Of a stretch of 64,000 nucleotides of DNA, positions 34,801 through 46,817 are shown piece by piece. How positions within the stretch are numbered: the stretch's first letter is position 1; every line of letters begins with the position of its first letter. The position numbers were made by a program, and so were the translations under genes. This DNA comes from Siphonodentalium dalli (taxonomy: Eukaryota; Mollusca; Scaphopoda; Gadilida; Siphonodentaliidae). A model generated the notes under the pieces. That model saw only the letters and a list, made by a program, of their open reading frames with translations, was not told the origin of the DNA and made no database searches. The stretch is taken from the NCBI GenBank assembly GCA_032622095.1, contig CP136064.1, positions 247,351,827-247,415,826 on the forward strand, read 5' to 3'.

Positions 34801-37800
34801 GTGAGCTTTAATAAACAGGTCCCTGATTGGAATGGTATCCATGGATGTTTGTTTGTGAGCTTTAATAAACTGGTCCCTGATTGGAATGGTATCCATGGGT
34901 GTTTGGTAGTGAGCTTTAATAAACTGGTCCCTGATTGGAGGTATCCATGGGTGTTTGGTAGTGAGCTTTAATAAACTGGTTCCTGATTGGAATGGTATCC
35001 ATGGATGTTTGGTCGTGAGCTTTAATAAACTGGTACCTGATTGGAATGGTATCCATGGGTGTTTGGTCGTGAGCTTTAATAAACTGGTCCCTGATTGGAA
35101 TGGTATCCATTGATGTTTGGTCGTGAGCTTTAATAAACTGGTCCCTGATTGGAATGGTATCCATGGATGTTTGGTAGTGAGATTTTATAAACTGGTCCCT
35201 GATTGGAATGGTATCCATTGATGTTTGGTCGTGAGCTTTAATAAACTGGTCGCTGATTGGAATGGTATCCATGGATGTTTGGTAGTGAGCTTTAATAAAC
35301 TGGTCTCTGATTGGAGGTATCCATGGGTGTTTGGTCGTGAGCTTTAATAAACTGGTCGCTGATTGGAATGGTATCCATGGGTGTTTGGTAGTGAGCTTTA
35401 ATAAACTGGTCCCTGATTGGAGGTATCCATGGGTGTTTGGTAGTTAGCTTTAATAAACTGGTTCCTGATTGGAATGGTATCCATGGATGTTTGGTCGTGA
35501 GCTTTAATAAACTGGTACCTGATTGGAATGGCAGCCATGGATGTTTGGTCGTGAGCTTTAATAAACTGATCCCTGATTGGAATGGTAGCCATGGATGTTT
35601 GGTCGTGAGCTTTAATAAACTGGTCCCTGATTAGAATGGTAGCCATGGTTGTTTGGTAGTGAGCGTTAATAAACTGGTCCCTGATTGTAATGGTATCCAT
35701 CGGTGTTTGGTAGTGAGCTTTAATAAACTGGTCCCTGATTGGAATGGTATCCATGGATGTTTGGTAGTGAGCTTTAATAAACTGGTCCCTGATTGGAATG
35801 GTATCCATGGATGTTTGTTTGTGAGCTTTAATAAACTGGTCCCTGATTCGAATGGTATCCATGGGTGTTTGGTAGTGAGCTTTAATAAACTGGTCCCTGA
35901 TTGGAGGTATCCATGGGTGTTTGGTAGTGAGCTTTAATAAACTGGTTCCTGATTGGAATGGTATCCATGGATGTTTGGTCGTGAGCTTTAATAAACTGGT
36001 ACCTGATTGGAATGGTATCCATGGGTGTTTGGTCGTGAGCTTTAATAAACTGGTCCCTGATTGGAATGGTATCCATTGATGTTTGGTCGTGAGCTTTAAT
36101 AAACTGGTCCCTGATTGGAATGGTATCCATGGATGTTTGGTAGTGAGATTTTATAAACTGGTCCCTGATTGGAATGGTATCCATTGATGTTTGGTCGTGA
36201 GCTTTAATAAACTGGTCGCTGATTGGAATGGTATCCATGGATGTTTGGTAGTGAGCTTTAATAAACTGGTCTCTGATTGGAGGTATCCATGGGTGTTTGG
36301 TCGTGAGCTTTAATAAACTGGTCCCTGATTGGAATGGTATCCATGGATGTTTGGTAGTGAGCTTTAATAAACTGGTCTCTCATTGGAATGGTATCCATTG
36401 ATGTTTGGTCGTGAGCTTTAATAAACTGGTCGCTGATTGGATTGGTATCCATGGATGTTTGGTCGTGAGCTTTAATAAACTGATCCCTGATTAGAATGGT
36501 AGCCATGGTTGTTTGGAAGTGAGCGTTAATAAACTGGTCCCTGATTGTAATGGTATCCATGGGTATTTGGTCGTGAGCTTTAATAAACTGGTCCCTGATT
36601 GGAATGGTATCGATGGACGTTGGGTCGTGAGCTTTAATAAACTGGTCCCTGATTGGAATGGTATCCATGGGCGTTGGGTCGTGAGCTTTAATAAACTGGT
36701 CCCTGATTGGAATGGTATCCATGGATGTTTGGTCGTGAGCTTTAATAAACTGGTCCCTGATTGGAATGGTAGCCATGGATGTTTGGTCGTGAGCTTTAAT
36801 AAACTGATCCCTGATTGGAATGGTATCCATGGGTGTTTGGTAGTGAGCTTTAATAAACTGGTCCCTAATTGGAATGGTATCCATGGGTGTTTGGTAGTGA
36901 GCTTTAATAAACTGGTCCCTGATTGGAGGTATCCATGGGTGTTTGGTAGTTAGCTTTAATAAACTGGTTCCTGATTGGAATGGTATCCATGGATGTTTGA
37001 TCGTGAGCTTTAATAAACTGGTACCTGATTGGAATGGTAGCCATGGATGTTTGGTCGTGAGCTTTAATAAACTGATCCCTGATTGGAATGGTATCCATGG
37101 GTGTTTGGTAGTGAGCTTTAATAAACTGGTCCCTGATTGGAATGGTATCCATTGATGTTTGGTCGTGAGCTTTAATAAACTGGTCCCTGATTGGAATGGT
37201 ATCCATGGATGTTTGGTAGTGAGATTTTATAAACTGGTCCCTGATTGGAATGGTATCCATTGATGTTTGGTCGTGAGCTTTAATAAACTGGTCGCTGATT
37301 GGAATGGTATCCATGGATGTTTGGTAGTGAGCTTTAATAAACTGGTCTCTGATTGGAGGTATCCATGGGTGTTTGGTCGTGAGCTTTAATAAACTGGTCC
37401 CTGATTGGAATGGTATCCATGGATGTTTGGTAGTGAGCTTTAATAAACTGGTCTCTGATTGGAGGTATCCATGGGTGTTTGGTCGTGAGCTTTAATAAAC
37501 TGGTCCCTGATTGGAATGGTATCCATGGATGTTTGGTAGTGAGCTTTAATAAACTGGTCGCTGATTGGAATGGTATCCATGGATGTTTGGTCGTGAGCTT
37601 TAATAAACTGATCCCTGATTAGAATGGTAGCCATGGTTGTTTGGAAGTGAGCGTTAATAAACTGGTCCCTGATTGTAATGGTATCCATGGGTATTTGGTC
37701 GTGAGCTTTAATAAACTGGTCCCTGATTGGAATGGTATCGATGGACGTTGGGTCGTGAGCTTTAATAAACTGGTCCCTGATTGGAATGGTATCCATGGGC

Positions 37801-39130
37801 GTTGGGTCGTGAGCTTTAATAAACTGGTCCCTGATTGGAATGGTATCCATGGATGTTTGGTCGTGAGCTTTAATAAACTGGTCCCTGATTGGAATGGTAG
37901 CCATGGATGTTTGGTCGTGAGCTTTAATAAACTGATCCCTGATTGGAATGGTATCCATGGGTGTTTGGTAGTGAGCTTTAATAAACTGGTTCCTGATTGG
38001 AATGGTATCCATGGATGTTTGGTCGTGAGCTTTAATAAACTGGTACCTGATTGGAATGGTAGCCATGGATGTTTGGTCGTGAGCTTTAATAAACTGATCC
38101 CTGATTGGAATGGTAGCCATGGATGTTTGGTCGTGAGCTTTAATAAACTGGTCCCTGATTAGAATGGTAGCCATGGTTGTTTGGTAGTGAGCGTTAATAA
38201 ACTGGTCCCTGATTGTAATGGTATCCATCGGTGTTTGGTAGTGAGCTTTAATAAACTGGTCCCTGATTGGAATGGTATCCATGGATGTTTGGTAGTGAGC
38301 TTTAATAAACAGGTCCCTGATTGGAATGGTATCCATGGATGTTTGTTTGTGAGCTTTAATAAACTGGTCCCTGATTGGAATGGTATCCATGGGTGTTTGG
38401 TGGTGAGCTTTAATAAACTGGTCCCTGATTGGAGGTATCCATGGGTGTTTGGTAGTGAGCTTTAATAAACTGGTTCCTGATTGGAATGGTATCCATGGAT
38501 GTTTGGTCGTGAGCTTTAATAAACTGGTACCTGATTGGAATGGTATCCATGGGTGTTTGGTCGTGAGGTTTAATAAACTGGTCCCTGATTGGAATGGTAT
38601 CCATTGATGTTTGGTCGTGAGCTTTAATAAACTGGTCCCTGATTGGAATGGTATCCATGGATGTTTGGTAGTGAGATTTTATAAACTGGTCCCTGATTGG
38701 AATGGTATCCATTGATGTTTGGTCGTGAGCTTTAATAAACTGGTCGCTGATTGGAATGGTATCCATGGATGTTTGGTAGTGAGCTTTAATAAACTGGTCT
38801 CTGATTGGAGGTATCCATGGGTGTTTGGTCGTGAGCTTTAATAAACTGGTCGCTGATTGGAATGGTATCCATGGATGTTTGGTAGTGAGCTTTAATAAAC
38901 TGGTCTCTGATTGGAATGGTATCCATTGATGTTTGGTCGTGAGCTTTAATAAACTGGTCGCTGATTGGAATGGTATCCATGGATGTTTGGTCGTGAGCTT
39001 TAATAAACTGATCCCTGATTAGAATGGTAGCCATGGTTGTTTGGAAGTGAGCGTTAATAAACTGGTCCCTGATTGTAATGGTATCCATGGGTATTTGGTC
39101 GTGAGCTTTAATAAACTGGTCCCTGATTGG
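31868..39130. repeat. Higher-order blocks within the 54-bp array
   Basis: A 52-bp variant unit (TGATTGGAGGTATCC, two bases shorter) ends successive minus-strand frames at 31851, 32335, 32711, 33356, 33786, 34432, 34916, 35398, 35882, 36258, 36904, 37440, 38410 and 38786. The steps equal 9, 7, 12, 8, 12, 9, 9, 9, 7, 12, 10, 18 and 7 units minus the small deletions. A second marker, TTTGGAAGTGAGCG, recurs at 32968, 34043, 36515, 37643 and 39043. Long blocks were therefore copied as wholes. Confidence 0.85.
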
Positions 39131-39131
39131 A

Positions 39132-40526
39132 ATGGTATCCATGGTTGTTTTGGTAGTGAGCTTTAATACACTGGTCCCTGATTGTAATGGTATCCATGGG
39201 TGTTTGTTTGTGAGCTTTAATAAACTGGTCCCTGATTGGAATGGTATCCATGGGTATTTGGTCGTGAGCTTTAATAAACTGGTCCCTGATTGGAATGGTA
39301 TCCATGGTTGTTTTGGTAGTGAGCTTTAATAAACTGGTCACTGATTGGAAGGGTATCGATGGGTATTTGGTCGTGAGCTTTAATAAACTGGTCCCTGATT
39401 GGAATGGTATCCATGGGTGTTTGGTAGTGAGCTTTAATACACTGGTCCCTGATTGGAATGGTATCCATGGTTGTCTTGGTAGTGAGCTTTAATAAACTGG
39501 TTCCTGATTGGAATGGTATCCATGGGTATTTGGTCGTGAGCTTTAATAAATTGGTCCCTGAATGGAATGGTATCCATGGGTGTTTGGTAGTGAGCTTTAG
39601 TAAACTGGTCCCTGATTGGAATGGTATCCATGGTTGTTTTGGTAGTGAGCTTTAATAAACTGGTCCCTGATTGGAATGGTATCCATGGTTGTTTTGGTAG
39701 TGAGCTTTAATAAACTGGTTCCTGATTGGAATGGTATCCATGGGTATTTGGTCGTGAGCTTTAATAAACTGGTACCTGATTGGAATGGTATCCATGGATG
39801 TTTGGTAGTGGGCTTTAATAAACTGGTACCTGATTGGAATGGTATCCATGGGTATTTGGTCGTGAGCTTTAATAAACTGGTCCCTGATTGGAATGGTATC
39901 CATGGTTGTTTTGGTAGTGAGCTTTAATAAACTGGTACCTGATTGGAATGGTATCCATGTTTGTTTTGGTAGTGAGCTTTAATAAACTGGTCCCTGATTG
40001 GAATGGTATCCATGGGTGTTTGGTTGTGAGCTTTAATAAACTGGTCCCTGAATGGAATGGTATCCATGGGTGTTTGGTAGTGAGCTTTAGTAAACTGGTC
40101 CCTGATTGGAATGGTATCCATGGTTCTTTTGGTAGTGAGCTTTAATAAACTGGTCCCTGATTGGAATGGTATCCATGGTTGTTTTGGTAGTGAGCTTTAA
40201 TAAACTGGTTCCTGATTGGAATGGTATCCATGGGTATTTGGCCGTGAGCTTTAATAAACTGGTCCCTGATTGGAATGGTATCCATTGTTGTTTAGGTAGT
40301 GAGCTTTAATAAACTGGTCCCTGATTGGAATGGTATCGATGGGTGTTTGGTCGTGAGCTTTAATAAACTGGTACCTGATTGGAATGGTATCCATGGATGT
40401 TTGGTAGTGGGCTTTAATAAACTGGTACCTGATTGGAATGGTATCCATGGGTATTTGGTCGTGAGCTTTAATAAACTGGTCCCTGATTGGAATGGTATCC
40501 ATGGTTGTTTTGGTAGTGAGCTTTAA
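39132..40526. repeat. 163-bp trimer sub-array at the right edge
   Basis: Units carrying an extra T (GGTTGTTTTGGTAGTGAGC) recur every three, four or five units; starts at 39132, 39295 and 39458 are exactly 163 bp apart (3 x 54 + 1). Later steps are 218 and 272 bp. This pattern is confined to the right-hand end of the array. Confidence 0.8.
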
Positions 40527-40950
40527 TAAACTGGTCCCTGATTGGAATGGTATCCATGGGTGTTTGGTTGTGAGCTTTAATAAACTGGTCCCTGATTGGA
40601 ATGGTATCCATGGATGTTTGGTCGTGAGCTTTAATAAACTGGTCCCTGATTGGAATGGTATCCATTGGTGTTTGGTAGTTAGCTTTAATAAACTGGTCCC
40701 TGATTGGAATGGTATCCATGGGTGTTTGGTAGTGAGCTTTAATAAACTGGTCCCTGATTGGAATGGTATCGATGGGTATTTGGCAGAGAGCTTTAATAAA
40801 CTGGTCCCTGATTGGAATGGTATCCATGGGTGTTTGGCCGTGAGCTTTAATAAACTGGTCCCTGATTGGAATGGTATCCATGGGTGTTTGTTCGTGAGCT
40901 TTAATAAACTGGTCCCTGATTGGAATGGTAGCCATGGATGTTTGGCCGTG

Positions 40951-41828
40951 GGAGTGTTCCACGGATGCAACAACATGAGTGGTTGGTGTCTGGCGTGAAC
41001 ATGTTCAACAGTTGGAATTTAATGCGGGTCAATTGTTGGATTTCGAACCAATTTAGTGAGATGTGATGCTTTCATATCAAGAATATCTGGTATTTCTTAC
41101 TTTCAGTTAAATTTAAATCCGCTTGATTTCTTATCAATTGTTCATTTGGAAAGCTTGTGGTAGTTGGTGGAAACTTGTAACCCGGTGAACAAATAAAGTC
41201 ATTTGCAACATGTCTGATCACATTTCATCTGGTGTTATAAAAGCTGTTTCTGTTATAGAATCCATTGCATATTTTGCACGTGAGTGGTGTTTCACTGTCC
41301 TTTCGCTCCCAACAAGCACTGCATCTTTTGTTACACTGATTCTAGCTTTAGTATCCCTCTTTCTGTAACTTGTTCATCGCTTCAGCACTTTACTTTTTGT
41401 CATCCAGTGCAGCATGTATAACATTAGACATTTCACTCCCATGTTAAAATTGATATAATTTGCAGTGCAGATGTTGAATAAACACTAAGTTTAATTGTGC
41501 TGCTAGTATCCAGTAATTGTTCAGAATGATAATTCTGAGTCAAGTGTAATATGTTGATTAAATTTTGGACTTCCATTTCTAATCCACTTGAGATGTAATT
41601 TGAAGTTTCCCTGAGCTGGGAGTCGTTGAAATTGTCAATTATTCGCATATATAATATGGATTAAGTTTAGGATTTCCAATATGCACCAAGTACGGGACGT
41701 AAAACAGAAGAAAGTACTCTTACGTTTACAAATGATCTTACTATGTCTAGTTCTGCTATAAATGTATCCAGAATGCTAAAAATAACTGTCTCTTCCAATT
41801 AATGTTTGAAAAATCAGATTGATATAAA
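40951..41828. other. No supported gene
   Basis: Right flank of the array. Bases 41110-41200 resemble 29895-29990 left of the array. A 71-aa minus frame at 41433-41648 has no recognised domain. Confidence 0.45.
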
Positions 41829-41833
41829 CTAAC

Positions 41834-42025
41834 CATAGCTCGCTCCGATTACAATATTTCTCAAAGTGTGGCCATCTTTGTATTTCGAATACGTGATGGA
41901 GAAGCGATCTTTTCCATCTCTTCCATCGCCGGCTTCATTCCGCAGAGTCTTGCTACGGATGAGTTCGCGAGGAATAATCGCCCCGGTCCATTGCATGAAC
42001 GGCTTTCTGGCTCGCTCCACCAAAG
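41834..42025 (-). CDS. Possible internal exon, product unknown
   Basis: A minus-strand frame of about 64 codons is richer in G and C than its AT-rich surroundings and reads like ordinary protein, with no low-complexity bias (for example KPFMQWTGAIIPRELI and DRFSITYSKYKDG). At its 3' end the sequence reads CTATG then GTTAGT, an acceptable splice donor. No good acceptor is obvious at its 5' side; the best AG is after GGTGG. Just upstream, 42029-42180 belongs to a segment that is repeated at 43.9 kb. I do not recognise the product, and no partner exon was found. Confidence 0.3.
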
Positions 42026-42028
42026 AAG

Positions 42029-42180
42029 ACCAAGTAAATATTTGAAAAATACCTTGATTTGTTCTTATATTGATTATACATTGTAAATGATTCTCCAATA
42101 ACGACATTGTGTGTAAAAACTGTGTATGTGTGAACCATTGTTATGTGAAAAAAATTACTGTTACAGCTACTGATATAACC
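42029..42180. repeat. Direct duplication, copy 1 (second at 43.91-44.03 kb)
   Basis: ACCAAGTAAAT, TTTGAAAAATACCTTGATTT, GTAAATGATTCTCCAATAAC and a closing TACTGTTAC..CTACTGATATA are shared in order with 43911-44035. The copies differ by small indels. No coding role is evident. Confidence 0.75.
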
Positions 42181-42307
42181 TACTGATTATGACCTTTCAC
42201 TGTTTTCAGACATCACAACAGTCTGTTACAGCTACTGATATAAGTTCACTCTTTTCATTGTAGTGAAGAGCTGCCAATCGAGTTCTGAAAAAATTTGAAT
42301 TTAAATT

Positions 42308-42827
42308 TTAAAGGCACGGGCGGCGTTCGTTGCAGAAATATTTGTTCAAATCGCCATCAACAGAAGGAATATTAAAATATATATAGTTTTGTTCATGTGC
42401 CAAACATAATCAGCGCGTAAATAGTATATTGTCGCCAAGACGTACGATGGTGTACGTAAACAAGAGCCTGCTCGTGTTACATAAGTAAGCTTCTGTTTAC
42501 ATAACACATCGCAATTCTATTGGTTAATCACACAAAAATGATACAAACGCTCTTTATTATTTCCATATCAGGTAACATTCAAATATAACGCTCTTTGTGT
42601 TTGCCATGTCCGGATCTAAACAGAAGCCAGATTCTGTAACGTTTTTTGCTTCTGTTTACATAACAAATGAAAAACATTTAACAATAACATACTGTTTATG
42701 CCATATTTCCGATTGGTATAAGAACAAGGTCTGTCTATATTTTACTATTATTTCTGTTTATGGCGGTTTTTGACGGAGCTGAATATTTTAACAGCAAACC
42801 CACCGCCAACGCCGCCAGTATCTTTAA
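42308..42827 (-). mobile_element. TTAA-flanked MITE, copy 3
   Basis: TTAA lies at 42308-42311 and 42824-42827, with ends AAGGCACGGG and AGTATCTT. It is the closest relative of copy 2 at 30 kb but is not followed by minisatellite: the sequence after its right TTAA is TATAGGAG. It therefore shows what a copy without the array looks like. Confidence 0.78.
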
Positions 42828-43910
42828 TATAGGAGTTATATGGGTACCAGTGTATCAGGATATCTGATTATTGGGAATGAAAACATTCACACCAGAAGTG
42901 TGTTAATACGGTGACATTGTTGCTACCATATTGCCAGTTCTTGTTTTTGTCATGAGTTCATCGAGCTTGTCAACAGGTTTAGTGCCTGGACATATAGTAA
43001 TATATGATCATGTGTCTGACTCGGAAAAATATTGAATTCTTTTTTCTATTTATGAATAGACTTTTGATCACTGAATACTCGACGAAGTAGTTATTTAATT
43101 CCCATTGATTGAGCAATTCCAACATCTTCTAAATAAAAACAATTGAAAAGAGGTTTTCAATAAAAACGAAACAGACATTGATTCCTCCTAACAGTATCTT
43201 ATATAACATTTATTAGCATTTGCTCTCCCAAAGTTTAAGGATACTTTGATTTTCCCCAGAGTATATTCTCATATATTTGAATCTACTGATCCGATCGTTC
43301 AGAAATAAATGCATCAACCATGATACATGTATATTTATTGCTTGGTTTCATTCAGTTGCACTAAATAGATTACACTCTTCATCACCACATTGATGTCTAG
43401 AACTGATGCCCCTGTTGTCGAAATAGAATGTACTCTATTCATTTACTGACTTTAGAAAGTCTTATTGAAGGAATTATTTAACTCATTTCAAATTTTGTCA
43501 GATATGCGCATACTAAATATGCCCAAAACAGTATGTATTGGTCAGGATATTTCAATGATTATACTGCTAAATGCGTTTATGCTACCTGAACAAGTCTCGG
43601 AGCCTAATATCGTGTTCTTCTCAGTCAATTATGGTGTATGTCCCAAACTTTGCACAATGGCCCTTTGAGTCACACCTGCTATCCCCACAGAGGTACATAT
43701 AAAATCTGACTTTCATATGGTAATTCCAAACCTTGTTGACCGACGGGTGTATGACGTTTGTCTCATGTCGAAAAATGGTCCATTCAGTCTAACATTGAAG
43801 CAAGATTCATGAATCTGAAAAGAAATATGAATTTAAAAGCACACAAGGCCTTCATGGTGAGTATATATGAACAAACATAACAACATTCTGTAAAACCGTC
43901 AATACCAAGT
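42828..43910. other. No gene seen
   Basis: AT-rich sequence; the 67-aa plus frame at 43465-43668 has no domain. Confidence 0.45.
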
Positions 43911-44035
43911 AAATCTTTGAAAAATACCTTGATTTGTTCTTATATTGATTATACATTGTAAATGATTCTCCAATAACGACATTTGTGTGTAAACCATTGT
44001 TATGTAAACATTACTGTTACATCTACTGATATATT
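43911..44035. repeat. Direct duplication, copy 2
   Basis: Second copy of the segment at 42029-42180, about 1.9 kb away in the same orientation. Confidence 0.75.
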
Positions 44036-44560
44036 TGTCCCGCGAATTTTTTTTCGGGGGACTATTAAAATAATTGTTTACGGGTGATAACTTTAGTTCG
44101 GTTATTAAATCATATGTGTGTTTATGAGACCAAACTACAGGTCAAGTTCGAATATGGGTTTGCTCCGCCCATTTTTGCGAGAGTTATGGCCCTTTTTTTT
44201 ACTTAGAATCTTGTAATTTTCTGGTTTCCGGGTGATAACTGGTATATATGGGTTTGATCAGTTTGATTTTTGCTAGAGTTATGGCCATTTTTCGACTTAG
44301 AATCCTGTCAATTTCTGGTTGCCGGGTGATAACTTTAGTTTGTGTGATCATATCTGAATCAAATTTGGTATATGAGTTTATCAGCTCGAAATACAGATCA
44401 CTTTCGAATATGGGTACGATCCACCCAGTTTTGTCTGGTTGCTTCGGATTTAGGGTCCTTGTTATTTTTTTCTCAGAAAAGCTGATTCCCCCAATGAAGC
44501 CACTTTTTCGGGGGACACTGTGGCCGGACGGCCTTTTATTTGTATCGGCAATGTAACGTA
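44036..44560 (+). repeat. Dispersed repeat with decayed ~120-bp units
   Basis: The block opens TTTGTCCCGCGAATTTTTTT, then TCGGGGGAC. Repeated phrases GGGTGATAACT, TCGAATATGGGT, AGAGTTATGGCC and GACTTAGAATC appear in successive decayed units. It closes with TTTTTCGGGGGACACTGTGG. The 102-aa plus frame at 44248-44556 is repeat-derived. Confidence 0.65.
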
Positions 44561-45419
44561 GTGTTTACATAACATTGATTTAGAGTGATTGACCATGACA
44601 ATAAGTACAACGTTGCTCTAATTTACATGTATTTGTTGATGATAGTTGTTTTACAGATATTCACGACTTTTCTCATGTGCCCAGTACAAAGACTTTGAGT
44701 CCCTTGCAAAATATCCTGATATTTCAAATTATTTTTCAAAATTTGTTTGGAATTTCTTTTTAAATTGGTACGAGTAGTTATTGTGACACAAGTTGGAAAT
44801 GATAACCGCATTTACCAGTGCATTTACTATAAGTTGTTTCCATGAACATAATGTAAACATTTGGCTGACATAACATGAATGTACAATTACATAAAGAAAT
44901 AAAGTTGAACTGTATATTGTTATCATCTAGCCACTGGGATGCTGGGCAGGTTTCGTGATTACCAACGAAAGATAATACCAATCGTTGGTTTGATGAAAAT
45001 TGATTCATTCTCTGTGATTTTATTTCATGGACGTTCACTGTTGTTCTAAGGTGAACAATCAATCACAAGATGCTTAATTTTCCACTGTCAATGAAGGGCA
45101 TCTACATTTCTTTACTTTTGAACTTGTGTTGATTATTTGAATTCTGAATGTTTTTCACTGAATCACATACATTGCAATACTCAATACTGAATTATATTTA
45201 CCAATAATACTGAGAATGAATTATGCATGTGCTGATCATGCATGTTAATTAATATATTATTATAGTTATAGGTTACTCTGGCTGTTTAATTTAAATTAAA
45301 GTGTCACAGATAGAGCCAGGAGTGTATTAAAATTTAAACAGAAGTTATAAGTAAGATGACTTTCAATTGTAACTTTTAAGTTTTATGTTAGAATTCTCAA
45401 TTTTGTTTTTCATCAAATT
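44561..45419. other. No gene seen
   Basis: AT-rich sequence with minus-strand frames of 62-94 aa lacking any domain. Confidence 0.45.
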
Positions 45420-45892
45420 TTACAGGTATTTTTTATATATATATTTTTTATCAATAATTCTCACCCGGGCATCTTTCAACTTTCTCAACAATATACTTGT
45501 ATTGCGCTTCTTGGCAGGCTGACTAAAACTAGTACTATTAGTAGGCATACTAGTAGTACTATCACTTCTACCACTGCCAGTGCCTCGGAGACTGCCCTCG
45601 AATTTGAAGACATCAGCATTGATCAGTGTTGGCACCGCACCGGGCTTCAATCGCTTCCTTTGTGTGCCGAAACCAAGACTATGCGCGATCGGATTAATGT
45701 CCAAACAATCGGGTGTAAAATGGTCTTCACATACGACATACTTTGGGTTCCAACAGAATGTTTTGACATTTAATTTAATTTGGCGTTTTAAAAATTGTCT
45801 ATCCAAAGTTTGCACAATTTTTTATTTTCGATCGCTTGTTCTGGGTTGGGAAATCGAAATAAACTCTTTGATTGGCTTCATTTTGTAACACA
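45420..45892 (-). pseudogene. THAP-domain pseudogene
   Basis: Read on the minus strand, an N-terminal piece (CVTK-stop-SQSKSLFRFPNPEQ..KKLCKLWIDNF) and a later frame (WNPKYVVCEDHF, then KPGAVPTLI) together outline a THAP zinc finger, a C2CH DNA-binding domain found in host regulators and in P-element-type transposases. The second zinc-ligand Cys position is a TGA stop (45880-45878), a further stop follows WIDNF, and the frame shifts before the CEDHF part. Downstream residues (to 45420) are basic and Ser-rich without a recognised domain. The gene is broken; whether it derives from a host gene or a transposon cannot be told here. Confidence 0.75.
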
Positions 45893-45967
45893 ATGAATCA
45901 CCTGATATTCAGGCATGTTTATTAAATGTACAATGAATCACCTGATATTCAGGCATGTTTATTAAAA
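45891..45967. repeat. ~39-bp tandem duplication
   Basis: ACAATGAATCACCTGATATT followed by CAGGCATGTTTATTAAA occurs twice in direct succession, beginning at about 45890 and 45929. It lies at the 5' side of the THAP pseudogene. Confidence 0.9.
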
Positions 45968-46817
45968 CAAATCAGAACTGGATTAAACCGGAACTGACAT
46001 CGTCTGCTTCACTCTTTGCGTTCTGATACTAACATTTTCAAACTCAAAACGAGATACTATTGTGAAAGTTCCATATACCAAATATGGATAAAATTGGTTG
46101 ACGTCTGTTCAAGGTATTTGTTAAAGAAAAATTGCTATAAATCGAAACAAGTGCCATAACTCTGGTTAGAAAGTCGGGGCAGCCCAATTTTCTTAGAGCA
46201 GCTGCCGCATGTGACAATCAACACACATACCAAATATTGTCCGAATCCATCAACAATCGGCTGTTATATAGGCTTAGGCCTACCTGCCAACCGTCCCTCG
46301 TCAAACCGTAAAGGTACGTTCATACGCTGGCAAAATTGCACTGTAAACTGCAAATATGCCATGCCCGATGGTCATTTTGTTAGCTGGCATTTTTGCAGGC
46401 TGCCAACTAGCTCGTGCTCCGTCGTGGCTGGCTGACAACAATCAACGACGATTTATGATAACGGCGTCTACCTCTTTGCCGGTGCCCACAAAACGAGGCC
46501 ACCAACAATAATTACAAGTATCTGTGTTGTCCTTTATTAGAATTGTGTATCTGGGAAGGCATTGATAGAACAGTTTGTTCTCAGCTATTGTCATATTCAT
46601 ATACATGTATACGCAAGGAATCTCATGACGTGGAATAAAGAGTTCCGAAAGTGGCACTTTTCAGAAATGTTGGAGCTAGGGGAAGGGGGCTGGAAAAATT
46701 GACACAGTGTCGCCAACTTCACCAAAGATATATATGATTTATGGAGGCACGGACTCAGTATGAATATTCGTTGTTTCAAATGTGCTTAATTCAATGAACT
46801 TGACCAATTTCTTATTT
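45968..46817. other. Decayed dispersed repeats; no gene
   Basis: Around 46030-46310 the sequence has the style of the gCCATAACTCt family (GTGCCATAACTCTGG, CCGTCCCTCGTCAAACCGTA). At about 46313 a phrase GGTACGTTCATACGCTGGCA resembles the small inverted-repeat unit at 7099. Frames of 60-74 aa show no domain. Confidence 0.5.

Larger units (their letters stand above)
30608..40950. repeat. 54-bp minisatellite array, ~191 units
   Basis: The unit is AGCTTTAATAAACTGGTCCC, then TGATTGGAATGGTATCCATG, then GATGTTTGGTCGTG. Over 10.3 kb about 191 units follow head to tail. The unit is 18 codons long, so both strands stay open for long stretches (up to 416 aa on plus at 30650-31900 and 432 aa on minus at 30533-31831). 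The plus reading repeats an NKLVPDWNGIHG theme and the minus reading MDTIPIRDQFIKAH. Shared 1-2 nt deletions break these frames in whole blocks, which argues against protein coding. The first nine units carry a different variant (GAGAAGGATATCC, TGGAAGGATATCC) from the rest. Confidence 0.97.

Noticed and set aside
30533..40998. Long open frames of 65-432 aa on both strands across the 54-bp array
   Set aside because: They are a consequence of an 18-codon unit; both strands are equally open, frames break with block-wide 1-2 nt indels, and no start, splice or polyadenylation context is seen.
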